64,000 nucleotides of DNA from Armatimonas sp043757465 (GTDB taxonomy: Bacteria > Armatimonadota > Armatimonadia > Armatimonadales > Armatimonadaceae). Position 1 is the first letter of the stretch; each line of letters starts with the position of its first letter. Both the position numbers and the translations under genes were made by a program. Of the stretch, positions 9,129 to 17,867 are shown piece after piece. Location of the stretch: NCBI RefSeq assembly GCF_043757465.1, contig NZ_JAYVPL010000124.1:49385-113384 (forward strand), written 5' to 3'. Under the pieces are notes generated by a model. It ran no database searches, had not been told where the DNA came from, and worked only from the letters and a program-made list of their open reading frames with translations.

Positions 9129-10151
9129 ATGTCAATGTATTCACCCCTTCGCTGGGGATTTTTAGGCTGTGGCTCCATTGCCAACCGTCTGGGCGCAGAT
9201 GTGTCCAAGCTAAGTGATCATAAGATTCAGGCAATTGCCTCGCGCGATCCTGAGAAAGCGGCCAAGTACGCCGCAAAGTTCGATGTGCCGACCCAGCACA
9301 CCGACCCCGATGCCTACACCAAGCTCGTCAACGACCCGGAGATTGATATTGTCTACGTGGCGACGCCGCATAATTTCCACCGTGAGCAGGTGCTACTGGC
9401 GCTGAACGCAGGCAAGCACGTGCTGTGTGAGAAACCCTTCACGGTGAACCTCAAGGAGGCCGAGGAAGTGGTTGCCAAGGCGCGGGAGAAGGGGCTGTTC
9501 CTGATGGAAGGTGTCTGGAGCCGCTGCTTCCCGGTCTGGGTGAAGGTGCGCGAGCTGATCGCGGAGGGCACGATTGGAAAAGTGCGCCAAGTCTATTCGG
9601 ACTTTGGCTACGGTGCAGGTACTCTGGATGATAAGAACCAGCTGATTATCGGCAATCCCAATGGGCGGCTTTTCTCTCGCGAGCTGATCGGGGGGGGGCT
9701 GATGGATGTGGGGGTCTACCCGATTAATATCGCCATGATGCTACTGGGGAAACCAAGTGTGGTGAAGGCGTTCGGGCAGCTTGGAAGCACAGGTGTTGAC
9801 GAAAATGTGGGGGTCGTACTGGGCTTCCCAGACGGTTCCCTCGCTACCTGCACGACCTCGATTCAAGTCACCACGCCGTTTGTTACCACAATTATCGGCA
9901 CCAAGGGCAAGATCGAGGTTCCGTTCTGGTGGCGCCCCAAGAGCCTGATTCTAACGGCGGATGGTCACACCCAGACACTAGAGTTTGAGCACGAGGGCGA
10001 GGGCTTTCAGTTTGAGGCGATGCATGTGGCGGAGTGCCTGCGCGCCGGAAAGACGGAGAGTGAGATTCTCCCGCTCGATGGGACACTGGCCGTCATGCGT
10101 ACCTTAGACGCGGTGCGTGTGGAGATTGGCCTCAAGTACCCTGGGGAGTAG
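9129..10151 (+). CDS. Gfo/Idh/MocA-family oxidoreductase (tandem paralogue)
   Basis: The 340-residue product opens MSMYSPLRWGFLGCGSIANR, carries EKPF at residues 101-104, and follows the preceding oxidoreductase almost segment for segment (YVATPH, LMEGVWSR, DVGVYPI). The 40-nt gap holds a small C5/G5 hairpin (about 9096-9112) and the purine-rich tract GAAAAGAAAGAAAAAC just before the start. Nothing reveals the substrate. Divergence between the copies suggests different substrates and not simple dosage. Confidence 0.9.
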   Translation: MSMYSPLRWGFLGCGSIANRLGADVSKLSDHKIQAIASRDPEKAAKYAAKFDVPTQHTDPDAYTKLVNDPEIDIVYVATPHNFHREQVLLALNAGKHVLCEKPFTVNLKEAEEVVAKAREKGLFLMEGVWSRCFPVWVKVRELIAEGTIGKVRQVYSDFGYGAGTLDDKNQLIIGNPNGRLFSRELIGGGLMDVGVYPINIAMMLLGKPSVVKAFGQLGSTGVDENVGVVLGFPDGSLATCTTSIQVTTPFVTTIIGTKGKIEVPFWWRPKSLILTADGHTQTLEFEHEGEGFQFEAMHVAECLRAGKTESEILPLDGTLAVMRTLDAVRVEIGLKYPGE

Positions 10152-10165
10152 CCTTTGGGGCGCGT

Positions 10166-10852
10166 CTATGCCACGCCGCGAAAGCGCCGATCCGCCCAGC
10201 GGGTGGCGTACTGGAGCTGAAGCACATAGCGTGTCCGGTCGGAGAGATTCGGTGCGCCCCGGTGCCAGCACTGGTGGTTGGTGAGATACACATCTCCCGC
10301 CTTGCAGAACACTGGCACGGGGCCCTGTCCTTCAAACACGGGATTCTCTTCGCCTTTCGGGGGCCGACGGCCTGAGTAGTGGCTCCCGGGCACAAACTGG
10401 GTAGGGCCATGCTCCAGAGTCTCGATAGCACTCAGAGCCACTTGCACCGTCAGCCAGAGCACGGGCAGGCGAATCCGGGCATCGAAGCGCGGGATCTCCT
10501 CGGGGAGGGGCAGCTCCAGCACATCGTCCACGTGCCAGAGCGAGATCGCCTGCCCTGGCTCGTTACGGATCACATTGAGGGCATTGAAAGCGGGCTGTGG
10601 CCCCAGTGCCGCACTCGCCAGCGCTTGAATCTCAGGCCGCTCGACTAAGCTGGCGAAGAGCGGGTCGTACTCTGCGCCGCGCCGCAGTACAAACGCCCCG
10701 TAGACATGCGAGATAAACTTTGGGTCAACCTGCTCGCGGTTGGCAAAGCACGCGTCGGTTTTCTCACGCAGCGCCGTTACTTCGTCGGGCGTGAAGATGC
10801 CAGGGAAATGGAGAAAGCCCTCGCGGAAAAAGACATCAATGTCAGCGGTCAT
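10166..10852 (-). CDS. Phytanoyl-CoA dioxygenase (PhyH) family protein
   Basis: A 228-residue Fe(II)/2-oxoglutarate oxygenase. The iron-binding HxD is at His107-x-Asp109 (WHVDD), the distal His is at 197 (CWHRGAPN), and a nearby Arg (206 or 208) would bind 2-oxoglutarate. PhyH proteins hydroxylate varied small molecules, and the substrate here is unknown. The start overlaps the end of the decayed GH26 remnant by 4 nt, so it may now be the last gene of the minus-strand glycosidase operon. It ends 15 nt from the convergent oxidoreductase. Confidence 0.88.
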   Translation of the reverse strand: MTADIDVFFREGFLHFPGIFTPDEVTALREKTDACFANREQVDPKFISHVYGAFVLRRGAEYDPLFASLVERPEIQALASAALGPQPAFNALNVIRNEPGQAISLWHVDDVLELPLPEEIPRFDARIRLPVLWLTVQVALSAIETLEHGPTQFVPGSHYSGRRPPKGEENPVFEGQGPVPVFCKAGDVYLTNHQCWHRGAPNLSDRTRYVLQLQYATRWADRRFRGVA

Positions 10853-11184
10853 CTTGGGAGTTTACCTGAACTTTGGCGGCTGCTCCCTGAGTAGCTTGGG
10901 GTAGGCAACCGATCACACTCACCAATCGCCATGGGTTTGTTGCCGATAATCGGCAAAATATAGTCGTACCAGCTCTGGTTAAAGCCCTGATCGTAGACAT
11001 CAAAGGCAAAGATCTCCCAGTAGCGTGCGCCGGTATTGTACTCCGCGAAGTCTCGGGTCAAGTCCTGCATGTCCCAGGTCCAGAGACCAGGGTACTTACC
11101 AACTCGCTTGAAGATCTCGTCGGTTTGGAGCGACGGCTTGCCATCAATGCTCTTAAGATAGTCTAAGACGGCAACTTTGTTCAT
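10849..11184 (-). pseudogene. Decayed GH26-like (mannanase family) remnant
   Basis: The frame begins MNKVAVLDYLKSIDGK and reads VGKYPGLWTWDM, resembling the N-terminal part of GH26 enzymes. It then jumps to WEIFAFDVYDQG and NKPMAIGECDRLP, which resemble the last third around the nucleophile Glu. The central catalytic-acid region is missing, so an internal deletion is likely (about 111 residues remain of the usual 300 or more). After CDRLP the current frame is nonsense, but shifting one frame gives YPKLLREQPPKF and a stop, as expected for the true C-terminus, so there is also a frameshift. The start sits immediately after the stop of the upstream esterase gene. Confidence 0.6.
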
Positions 11185-11188
11185 GGTG

Positions 11189-14137
11189 TTATTGGACTGT
11201 GACATCGCAGAAAGTCAGGGCGGCGATTCCGTTGGCTCCTCGCAGGAGCCGCTTCTGGCTCCAGGCCGCGCTGTCAAGATAGGTAATTTTCTGCGCCGTC
11301 GTCGGCTCCGTGAGCGTGAGAGTCAGCCGATTGCCCGAAACCACGCCCGAGGCTATTTTACCTTTTTGACCATCGAGATAGAACTCGCTCGCCAGCGCAC
11401 TGTCCCAGACAATGGCCTGATCGAACTCCAGAGTCAGTGAGTCTTTCTTGGCGCTGGTAAAAGTGGCACGCCTCAGACTTGGCGGCGTGATCGGCTCCGT
11501 AAAGATCTTGCCGTAGCTGTCGCGCTGGATTATCGGGAAGATCAGCCGTGCGAACTCGGCGTAGCCTGCCGCAGGGAAGTGGCAGCCACCGGGTGGATCA
11601 ATGCCCAGTGTGGACATAATACTCATCTTCGAGAAGAGCGAGGGCAGCTGACGCTGGACATCGCGGAGCTGATTGTCGGAGCCGTCAATGCCCATCGCGC
11701 ACGACTTGGGCCAGATCTGGAAGAGATAGTGGCGCTGGAGATTCGGGAAGTCCAGCTTCCAGGCGGCAGTGAGATCTATAAAGTACTCCCGATAAGTCTC
11801 CCAGCCAAAGCCGCCGGTGGGGCCATCCGCGCCCTGATCGTTCTCGCCCTGGTGCCAGAGAATCCCTCGAATGCCGTGGGTCAGCCCGGCCTGGCGCACA
11901 CGCCCCAGCAAGCGCCCGTAGATGGTAGTGGGGTCGGTAGGGTTGTTGGGATTGCGCTGGTGCTGGTCAATACGCGTCCCCCCGACGGCACCATTCAGAA
12001 TGCAGAGGGGAACCTTCTCACTCTCCATCAATCGCCGCGCCAGCTCCATCCCCCAGTAGCCGATCTCACCCGTCTTGCCATCTTGATTTCTATGGCGAGC
12101 GTCTTCCCAGCGCGTCCCGAACGTCCGAATCCACTCGCTCTGAAACGCGGGGGTTTCCTTGCCAAAGTCCGTGGCGACCGCGTTGGACTGCCCCTGGATC
12201 ACAAATGCATCGCCGCAGACGAGATTCGAGGCCGTGCGCAGAACGGTCGCTTGACCGCCCGTGACACTCCCAGACTCCGTACGGTAGTGGATCAGACCCG
12301 GCTTGAGCGATACGGAGAGCGCATAGGCACGGCTCGCAGGGAGCTTCTGCGTGACGGTCTTGACCAGTGTCCCGTCAGCGTAGAGGCGCAAAAACACGGA
12401 GTCGGCGGGGGTGTTCAGCATGCCCTTGTCGTGGAGCGTCCCCTCGTTTCTGGCATTGCGGGCATAGAACTGGTTGTCCACGGGCTGCTCATCGGGGGCG
12501 GGCTTGCGCTCGATCCAGGGATCGGCCTTGGGCTCCGTCACCGCAAGTTTCACCGCCTGTGTCACGGGTGCGCCGCCGTTGTCCACCGAAACGCTCACCG
12601 TGAGTGTCCCGCTGTTTTGGGCACGAGTGAGGCGCAGCTTGCCGGGAAGCACCTCTTTGCGGGTCGCGAGCCCGTCCACTTTCCAGGCGTAGCGCAGTGG
12701 CAGAGCGCTCTTGTCCGCCGTCGCTATAATCTCAATCGGTGTGCGTCCGTCCCACTGGCGCGGGGCTTTGAGCGAGATCACGGGGTCAGCAATCGCCTCC
12801 TGGATCGTCACCGGAATCTCGCGGCTCTTGACGCCCTCGGGATAGACAGCTTTGAGCAAGAGTGTGTGTTTTGTGTCGCCGCTTACTCGGCCCGCGTCGA
12901 GCGTGTAGGCAAGCTGGTCGGTGGCGACAATCTTCTCTTGCCCCTTGTGCTTGAGCACCCAGAAGAGCTTCTGCGCCCCGCCTGCCTGCGCCGTGATCGT
13001 GGCCCGCTCGCCCTCGCGCACGGTGAGCTGTGGCGACGAGACGGAGAACTCACTGCCGGGCTGCACGAGCATTCCCACCAGCGTCTGCAAGGGTTTCTGG
13101 TTCTCGTACTCCAGGTTCACCCAGTCGGCAGAACGTGCAACAGAGGAAACTCTAACTTCATCCATCTCGCCCACAAAATCGTAGCTGTTGTACCAGCCAC
13201 CGATCCAGAAGCGAGCGGGATTTTGGATATTCAGCGGCGCGGCTGATGACTGCGCTGTGCCGTCTAAGACACCGTTCACATAGACCCGCGCATTGCCCTT
13301 TTCGTAGGTGTGTACCACGTACAGCCACTCCCCCATTGGGAGCTTGCTCTTTCCCGCGACATTGGCATCGGAGAAGTAGCAGTCCATGCTGACATGCGGC
13401 GGACTACGAAACTGCATCGTCACTTTGCCCTGGCGCTCCTCGTTGCCCCAGCCAAGAATCCGCACGTTGGGGCGCTCCGCCCGAAACCACGCCTGCGAGC
13501 TATGCGGCTGGCTGCCCGCGGGGAGGCTCGTGAGCTTCTCGCCTCCGGCAACTCCCTGATTTTCGGCAAAGCGCCGCGCCACCCCAATCAGGCCAGGCGC
13601 GAGAGTGGTGCCTTTGTTCGTCGCCGTGAGCTTGCCCGTTGCGTCTGCCAGTGTTTCGTCCATGTGCCAGACACTCAGGTAGCCATTGGTTGCATTAAAC
13701 ACTGCCGGGCCGCTGGACTCGCTCTTTGCCGCCGGGTTGCCCCAGTGTAGCCGTAGCTCCTGGCGCGCATTGCCGGTGATCTGAGGGACACGCACCCAGA
13801 CACTCGCCGTCCCCGCTTGCGCGTCCCACTGCTCGATCTGATAGGCAAGCGGCTGGCCCTTGCTGTTCGTGACCCGCAGATCCTCGCCGTGGGGCTGTGC
13901 CTGAGCAAACGCAAACGTCTCACGGCGGAGGCGAACCAGCACCGGAAAGTCCGTGAGTATCACCGATGCGGGCAGGTTTGCGCCGTCGGGAGTGGTGAGT
14001 AAGTAGACGGAGCCGGAGTGCTGCCAGGCTTGCCCTTGCGGACGGGCGGCAGGGCCGCCTTGCAGACCAAACAAAAAACACGCGAGAAACGCGAGAACCA
14101 CAGGGGCATTTACCACCGAGGATTGCTGTGTTTTCAT
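11189..14137 (-). CDS. Large exported DUF2341/LamG/sialate O-acetylesterase-like protein
   Basis: 982 residues from the ATG at 14137, which overlaps the upstream GH27 stop by ATGA. A signal peptide (MKTQQSSVV followed by a hydrophobic run) is followed by a DUF2341-like domain (about 40-150) and a LamG/concanavalin-type domain (about 150-350). Ig-like spacers come next, then an SGNH-type sialate esterase domain from about 620, with IQGQSNAV as nucleophile block, GGTRID and WHQGEND as later blocks. The end is a short beta domain. It probably removes acetyl groups from polysaccharide outside the cytoplasm, working with the alpha-galactosidase operon. Confidence 0.82.
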   Translation of the reverse strand: MKTQQSSVVNAPVVLAFLACFLFGLQGGPAARPQGQAWQHSGSVYLLTTPDGANLPASVILTDFPVLVRLRRETFAFAQAQPHGEDLRVTNSKGQPLAYQIEQWDAQAGTASVWVRVPQITGNARQELRLHWGNPAAKSESSGPAVFNATNGYLSVWHMDETLADATGKLTATNKGTTLAPGLIGVARRFAENQGVAGGEKLTSLPAGSQPHSSQAWFRAERPNVRILGWGNEERQGKVTMQFRSPPHVSMDCYFSDANVAGKSKLPMGEWLYVVHTYEKGNARVYVNGVLDGTAQSSAAPLNIQNPARFWIGGWYNSYDFVGEMDEVRVSSVARSADWVNLEYENQKPLQTLVGMLVQPGSEFSVSSPQLTVREGERATITAQAGGAQKLFWVLKHKGQEKIVATDQLAYTLDAGRVSGDTKHTLLLKAVYPEGVKSREIPVTIQEAIADPVISLKAPRQWDGRTPIEIIATADKSALPLRYAWKVDGLATRKEVLPGKLRLTRAQNSGTLTVSVSVDNGGAPVTQAVKLAVTEPKADPWIERKPAPDEQPVDNQFYARNARNEGTLHDKGMLNTPADSVFLRLYADGTLVKTVTQKLPASRAYALSVSLKPGLIHYRTESGSVTGGQATVLRTASNLVCGDAFVIQGQSNAVATDFGKETPAFQSEWIRTFGTRWEDARHRNQDGKTGEIGYWGMELARRLMESEKVPLCILNGAVGGTRIDQHQRNPNNPTDPTTIYGRLLGRVRQAGLTHGIRGILWHQGENDQGADGPTGGFGWETYREYFIDLTAAWKLDFPNLQRHYLFQIWPKSCAMGIDGSDNQLRDVQRQLPSLFSKMSIMSTLGIDPPGGCHFPAAGYAEFARLIFPIIQRDSYGKIFTEPITPPSLRRATFTSAKKDSLTLEFDQAIVWDSALASEFYLDGQKGKIASGVVSGNRLTLTLTEPTTAQKITYLDSAAWSQKRLLRGANGIAALTFCDVTVQ

Positions 14138-15723
14138 GCCACCACCCGTGCTTCGGCCCACGTACCCAGAACATTATCGCCGGTAAACTCTAGCATCAGG
14201 CAGCCTTTGTTCGTAACATCAATATCAATGGTCTTTGGTGGTGCATCGGGGCGGAGCTTGCCGCTGTCAAACAGCACTTTATTGCCGAAGAAGTCCTCTT
14301 CCAGAACGCGAAAACGCCCCTCAACGGTGGGCAGATTCGACGGATCAAGGCCGACCGTGGCTTGGAAGCGGCTCGCGCGGCCATTGAGCTTGTACATCGC
14401 GACCGACTTGCCCTGGCAACCCAGTCCCTTGCGGTAGAAGTTCCCATTGAGCACCAGCGGCTCGCGTTTTGCACTCTGGTCACTGACCGGCGGACGGTCA
14501 CGTCGCCAGATGTAACAGAGATCGCTGAGATAGGTGACGCCGTTCTTGGTGACCGTGTAGCGCTCTAAAGGCAGCGGTTCAGGTGCGGGCAGAGGGCGGC
14601 CACGGGAGCCGATCTTAAGAAGCTGGTGCTCGTGCTGCGCGAGGCGTGGACTGGTGAAGGAGCCCTCAAAGGCACCGATGTCTTTGCGGAGCCACAGATC
14701 ACGAACTTTTTGACGACCCGTTAGTCCAATCAGCTCCCACGGAACCGTGATCGCGGCGGGCTTATCGCTCTTATTGAGAATCAGCACGGCGGTTGTCCCG
14801 TCGGCGAGGGGCTTGTTGTAGATCTCCTGGCCATTGTTTTTCAAGACTTTGTAGCCCTGAATGCCGCGCGGATCCTGGTTGATCGCAATCACTTCCTTAG
14901 CCGTCAGAATAGTCCGCACGCTCTCGGGCATCTTGCGCAAGTCGTTGCCCGCCATGAGTGGTGCGGCCAGGATGCACCAGAGACTGAAGTGGGCGCGGCT
15001 CTGGGTATCTGTCTTGAGGTTGCCCACTTGTAGCATGTCGGGGTCGTTCCAGTGCCCCGGCCCGGCAAACTGCCCCAGGCCATTGAAGGCCGGATGGGTC
15101 ACGTGGTCGCCCGCCGACGTCTCAGCGCAGTTGTAGACCGAGTCCATATTCGGGTAGATGTCATACGATGTCCGCCAGAGCTGGCCGATCTTCTCGCCAT
15201 CCCAGGCCCACGCGCCACTGCCAAAGTCGGACATACTCAAAATCATCGGGCGGCCTGCCTTGGCAATCGCATCCCGGTAGAGCGTGTAGTCATCGCTACT
15301 GAGGCGCTTATTGAGCTCGGCGTAGCAGCTATCGAGCTTAAGATAGTCTACGCCCCAGCTTGCAAAGGTCTGTATGTCCGTCGTCTCGTGCTGGTAGCTT
15401 CCGGCGAGGCCCTGGCAGGTTAGCTTGCCCCGGTCTTCGTAGATGCCAAAGCGCAGCCCTTGGGCGTGAATGTAGTCCCCGATAGCCTTCATGCCGTTTG
15501 GGAACTTCATCGGGTCGGCCACTAAAATCCCCTTGCTATCGCGCTCCTTTTGTAGCCAGCCATCATCAAGCACTAAGTAGCGGTAGCCCGCATCGCGCAT
15601 CCCAGAGCGCACCAGCGCATCGGCGATCTCCTTGATGGTCTTCTCATCAATCTTCTGCTCAAAGGCGTTCCAGCTATTCCAGCCCATCGGCGGAGTCTGT
15701 GCGAGTTTTTGGGAGGTAGTCAT
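14134..15723 (-). CDS. GH27 alpha-galactosidase with C-terminal NPCBM domain
   Basis: 529 residues. The GH27 TIM barrel covers about 10-300, with TPPMGWNSWNAF, LVLDDGW, the nucleophile Asp131 in YLKLDSC, and the WNDPDM block whose second Asp (229) matches the family acid/base. An antiparallel sheet domain follows, then from about 395 a domain like NPCBM (novel putative carbohydrate-binding module). No signal peptide is seen, so it may be cytoplasmic or use another route. It releases terminal alpha-galactose. Both ends overlap neighbours by ATGA, so it is translated as the middle of a coupled three-gene operon. Confidence 0.92.
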   Translation of the reverse strand: MTTSQKLAQTPPMGWNSWNAFEQKIDEKTIKEIADALVRSGMRDAGYRYLVLDDGWLQKERDSKGILVADPMKFPNGMKAIGDYIHAQGLRFGIYEDRGKLTCQGLAGSYQHETTDIQTFASWGVDYLKLDSCYAELNKRLSSDDYTLYRDAIAKAGRPMILSMSDFGSGAWAWDGEKIGQLWRTSYDIYPNMDSVYNCAETSAGDHVTHPAFNGLGQFAGPGHWNDPDMLQVGNLKTDTQSRAHFSLWCILAAPLMAGNDLRKMPESVRTILTAKEVIAINQDPRGIQGYKVLKNNGQEIYNKPLADGTTAVLILNKSDKPAAITVPWELIGLTGRQKVRDLWLRKDIGAFEGSFTSPRLAQHEHQLLKIGSRGRPLPAPEPLPLERYTVTKNGVTYLSDLCYIWRRDRPPVSDQSAKREPLVLNGNFYRKGLGCQGKSVAMYKLNGRASRFQATVGLDPSNLPTVEGRFRVLEEDFFGNKVLFDSGKLRPDAPPKTIDIDVTNKGCLMLEFTGDNVLGTWAEARVVA

Positions 15724-17780
15724 GATTTTTTCCTAGCGCGGAGGCGGATTGGATTGCCGCGTCGGCCTGCACTCACGGGATAGAGGTTCCACTGGTTGGC
15801 TCCAGCGGGCTCCAAGTGAAACTCTCGTGTGTTGTCACGCAGCTCAGCCTTGAGCTTCTCGGCGAATGCGCCGGTTTGCCGCGCGGTCTCCCACTGGTGG
15901 ATCGCCTCAAGAATCGCGGGGATCGCCCCGAAGCGCTTTGCGGTCTCGGTGGAGAGAGGGTCGGCACTTAGCTGTGCGGTGCTGGCGAGGCTGGTCGCCA
16001 GTGCGAAGCCCGCATCGAAGCCCGCCGCCCGTGCCAGCAGCCACTCGGCGTCTTCGAGAGTGGTCTCAGGACGCAGGGCGAACCAACCCAGCATCCGGGG
16101 CATGAGGTTGCGGCTGTAGTGGAGCTGGTTCTTGAAGCGATAGAGTGTCTGGCTTTCCCGAAAGCCCGCGTACCAGGGCTCGCCCCAGTTCATGCGGGTG
16201 TAGACATGCCAGTTGAAGTGCCCGGGGTTACTGGCATCGTTGATCTGACCTTTTAGCTCGGGGGAAAGGCTTGTATACCAGCTCTGCGTGAAGAGCGTGC
16301 GCCCGTACTGTCCCATGCCCGTGGACCAGTTGCCCTCCAGACCATCGAGCGAGATCTGGAGAGTGCCTGTCTGATTACAGAGCGCGGCGATATTTTTAGC
16401 CATGTCTTGTGTCAGCAACGCATCCGTGAGAAAGACCTTGTAGTCGTGGTCCATCAGCTTGCCAACGGCGCTCTGGTTCGCGTGCGCCGTGGCTTGCGTC
16501 CCCCACGCCCCGCGCTGGCAACCCAGAAGCCGCCAGGGTGCGCTGGTCGAGACACTCTCAAAACGAATCAGCTCCTCGCCGATTGCCACAGTGCTCAGCG
16601 CGGTCTTCTTTACAAACGGCTCGGGGTCGGCAATCCGTAGCTCGGTCTGGGTGACGGAGATACTCGCCGTGAGTACACTCGTGCCGCTTCGGGCGAGGCG
16701 TGGGTCGGGGCGGGGCGTGACATACGGATCGTTGGGGGTAACAAAGTTGGAGAGCGTGTGAAAGCCGACTCGAACTCCGGCTTTTTTGGCACGCTCCACA
16801 CACTCGCGCAGACCCGCGACCCCGTGAGGAAAGAGTGCTGGCTTCAGGCGAAAGTGCCCCCAGGTCTCAAACGGCGAGCTATGATAGAGATAGCGCAGCC
16901 CCGCCTTCAGAGTCATCTCAATTGCGCGATCAATCGTGCTCTCGCTAAAGTCCACGATGAGATAGGAGTCTGTGGCTCGGGGGGATTTCTTCGCCCAGAC
17001 CCCATCGAGCAGTGGATGCGGCAGGCCCTCCGCGACTTCGATTGCCCCGAGCGTGTCCAGCGCTTTTGCGGCGGGGCAGGCAAAGAGCGCGATCTTGCTG
17101 CCGACCACGCCACCGTCGTCGAAAGCAGGTGCAGGGAATTTCTCGATGCCCCAATTGGCGATTAGCCGCGTCTGGCTGCGGTTGCGACAGTAGCACTGAA
17201 TCACGCTCCCAAAGGCGGTGCGCCGTGCTGTGTCGCCGCGAAAGAGCTGGTCTTTCTTGAGCGCATCGGGCAGATCGGGGTAGCTGCCCGTGTCATCGGC
17301 GGTGTAGTCGGGTTCAATATCGCTCTCCTGCCCGGGAAAGCCCCCGAGGGTCTTGGTATTGAGCGCCTGAATGCCTATCGCCCACTCGGAGTCGCGCACC
17401 ACCCCGATAATCTCGCCAATTGTCTCCCCGATCACGGTCGGGTACGGCCCCCAGACCACCAGCTCGACAGTTTCTTTTGGAGCCACTTCGACGAGCTCCA
17501 GCGTGAGATGGGTTGGCTTAGCCTGCACCGCGAGCGCCGCGCTGACGCCCGTCGCGCCAAAGCCAAGCGTCAGCCGCTTGGTCTTCGCGTTCCAGCGCGC
17601 GGTCTCGGGTGCGTAGAGCTTCCCAGCGATCCGTAGTTGCAGAAGCGGAGCGGGCTGCGTAGAGGCAAGATAGCTCCGGCCATCACGGCGGCGTGCCAGC
17701 GCGACCAAGGCGCCACTAGCACCCAGCACAAAGGTGGCATCGCGCGTTGTCCAGGTAACGACGGTCTCTGTCTTTATCAC
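15720..17780 (-). CDS. Uncharacterised protein, putative glycosidase-like barrel
   Basis: 686 residues from a GTG start. The first 200 residues look like an all-beta domain. The middle (about 270-600) has alternating strands and helices in a TIM-barrel style, with LRYLYHSSPFETWGHF, RVGFHTLSNF and ISLDGLEGNW. These resemble barrel strand ends of retaining glycosidases, but I cannot assign a GH family or catalytic residues. It leads the coupled operon with the alpha-galactosidase, which supports a role in galactoside breakdown. A TATAGT box 5 nt before the GTG suggests a leaderless message. Confidence 0.6.
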   Translation of the reverse strand: MIKTETVVTWTTRDATFVLGASGALVALARRRDGRSYLASTQPAPLLQLRIAGKLYAPETARWNAKTKRLTLGFGATGVSAALAVQAKPTHLTLELVEVAPKETVELVVWGPYPTVIGETIGEIIGVVRDSEWAIGIQALNTKTLGGFPGQESDIEPDYTADDTGSYPDLPDALKKDQLFRGDTARRTAFGSVIQCYCRNRSQTRLIANWGIEKFPAPAFDDGGVVGSKIALFACPAAKALDTLGAIEVAEGLPHPLLDGVWAKKSPRATDSYLIVDFSESTIDRAIEMTLKAGLRYLYHSSPFETWGHFRLKPALFPHGVAGLRECVERAKKAGVRVGFHTLSNFVTPNDPYVTPRPDPRLARSGTSVLTASISVTQTELRIADPEPFVKKTALSTVAIGEELIRFESVSTSAPWRLLGCQRGAWGTQATAHANQSAVGKLMDHDYKVFLTDALLTQDMAKNIAALCNQTGTLQISLDGLEGNWSTGMGQYGRTLFTQSWYTSLSPELKGQINDASNPGHFNWHVYTRMNWGEPWYAGFRESQTLYRFKNQLHYSRNLMPRMLGWFALRPETTLEDAEWLLARAAGFDAGFALATSLASTAQLSADPLSTETAKRFGAIPAILEAIHQWETARQTGAFAEKLKAELRDNTREFHLEPAGANQWNLYPVSAGRRGNPIRLRARKKS

Positions 17781-17785
17781 ACGCT

Positions 17786-17791
17786 ACTATA
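17786..17791 (-). promoter_or_regulatory. -10 box (TATAGT) of the glycosidase operon
   Basis: On the minus strand TATAGT is followed by AGCGT and then the GTG start at 17780. The spacing puts the transcript start at or next to the start codon. No good -35 box is seen. Confidence 0.45.
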
Positions 17792-17844
17792 GCCCAAAAA
17801 ACGAGAAATTCCTCTTCGCTGACTGAGGGGGCTAGAGGGTACGA

Positions 17845-17858
17845 TATTGTGTACAATA
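17845..17858 (+). promoter_or_regulatory. Palindrome TATTGT-GT-ACAATA over a putative -10 box
   Basis: A perfect 6-bp inverted repeat with a 2-bp centre contains TACAAT (17852-17857), a plausible -10 box for the DUF1553 gene starting at 17868. A regulator bound here could block transcription. The site is short, so chance is possible. Confidence 0.35.
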
Positions 17859-17867
17859 AGCCACGCC

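Noticed and set aside
11579..13246. 555-codon plus-strand frame
   Set aside because: Antisense to the clearly conserved DUF2341/LamG/esterase gene; it is an artefact of GC-rich codon use.
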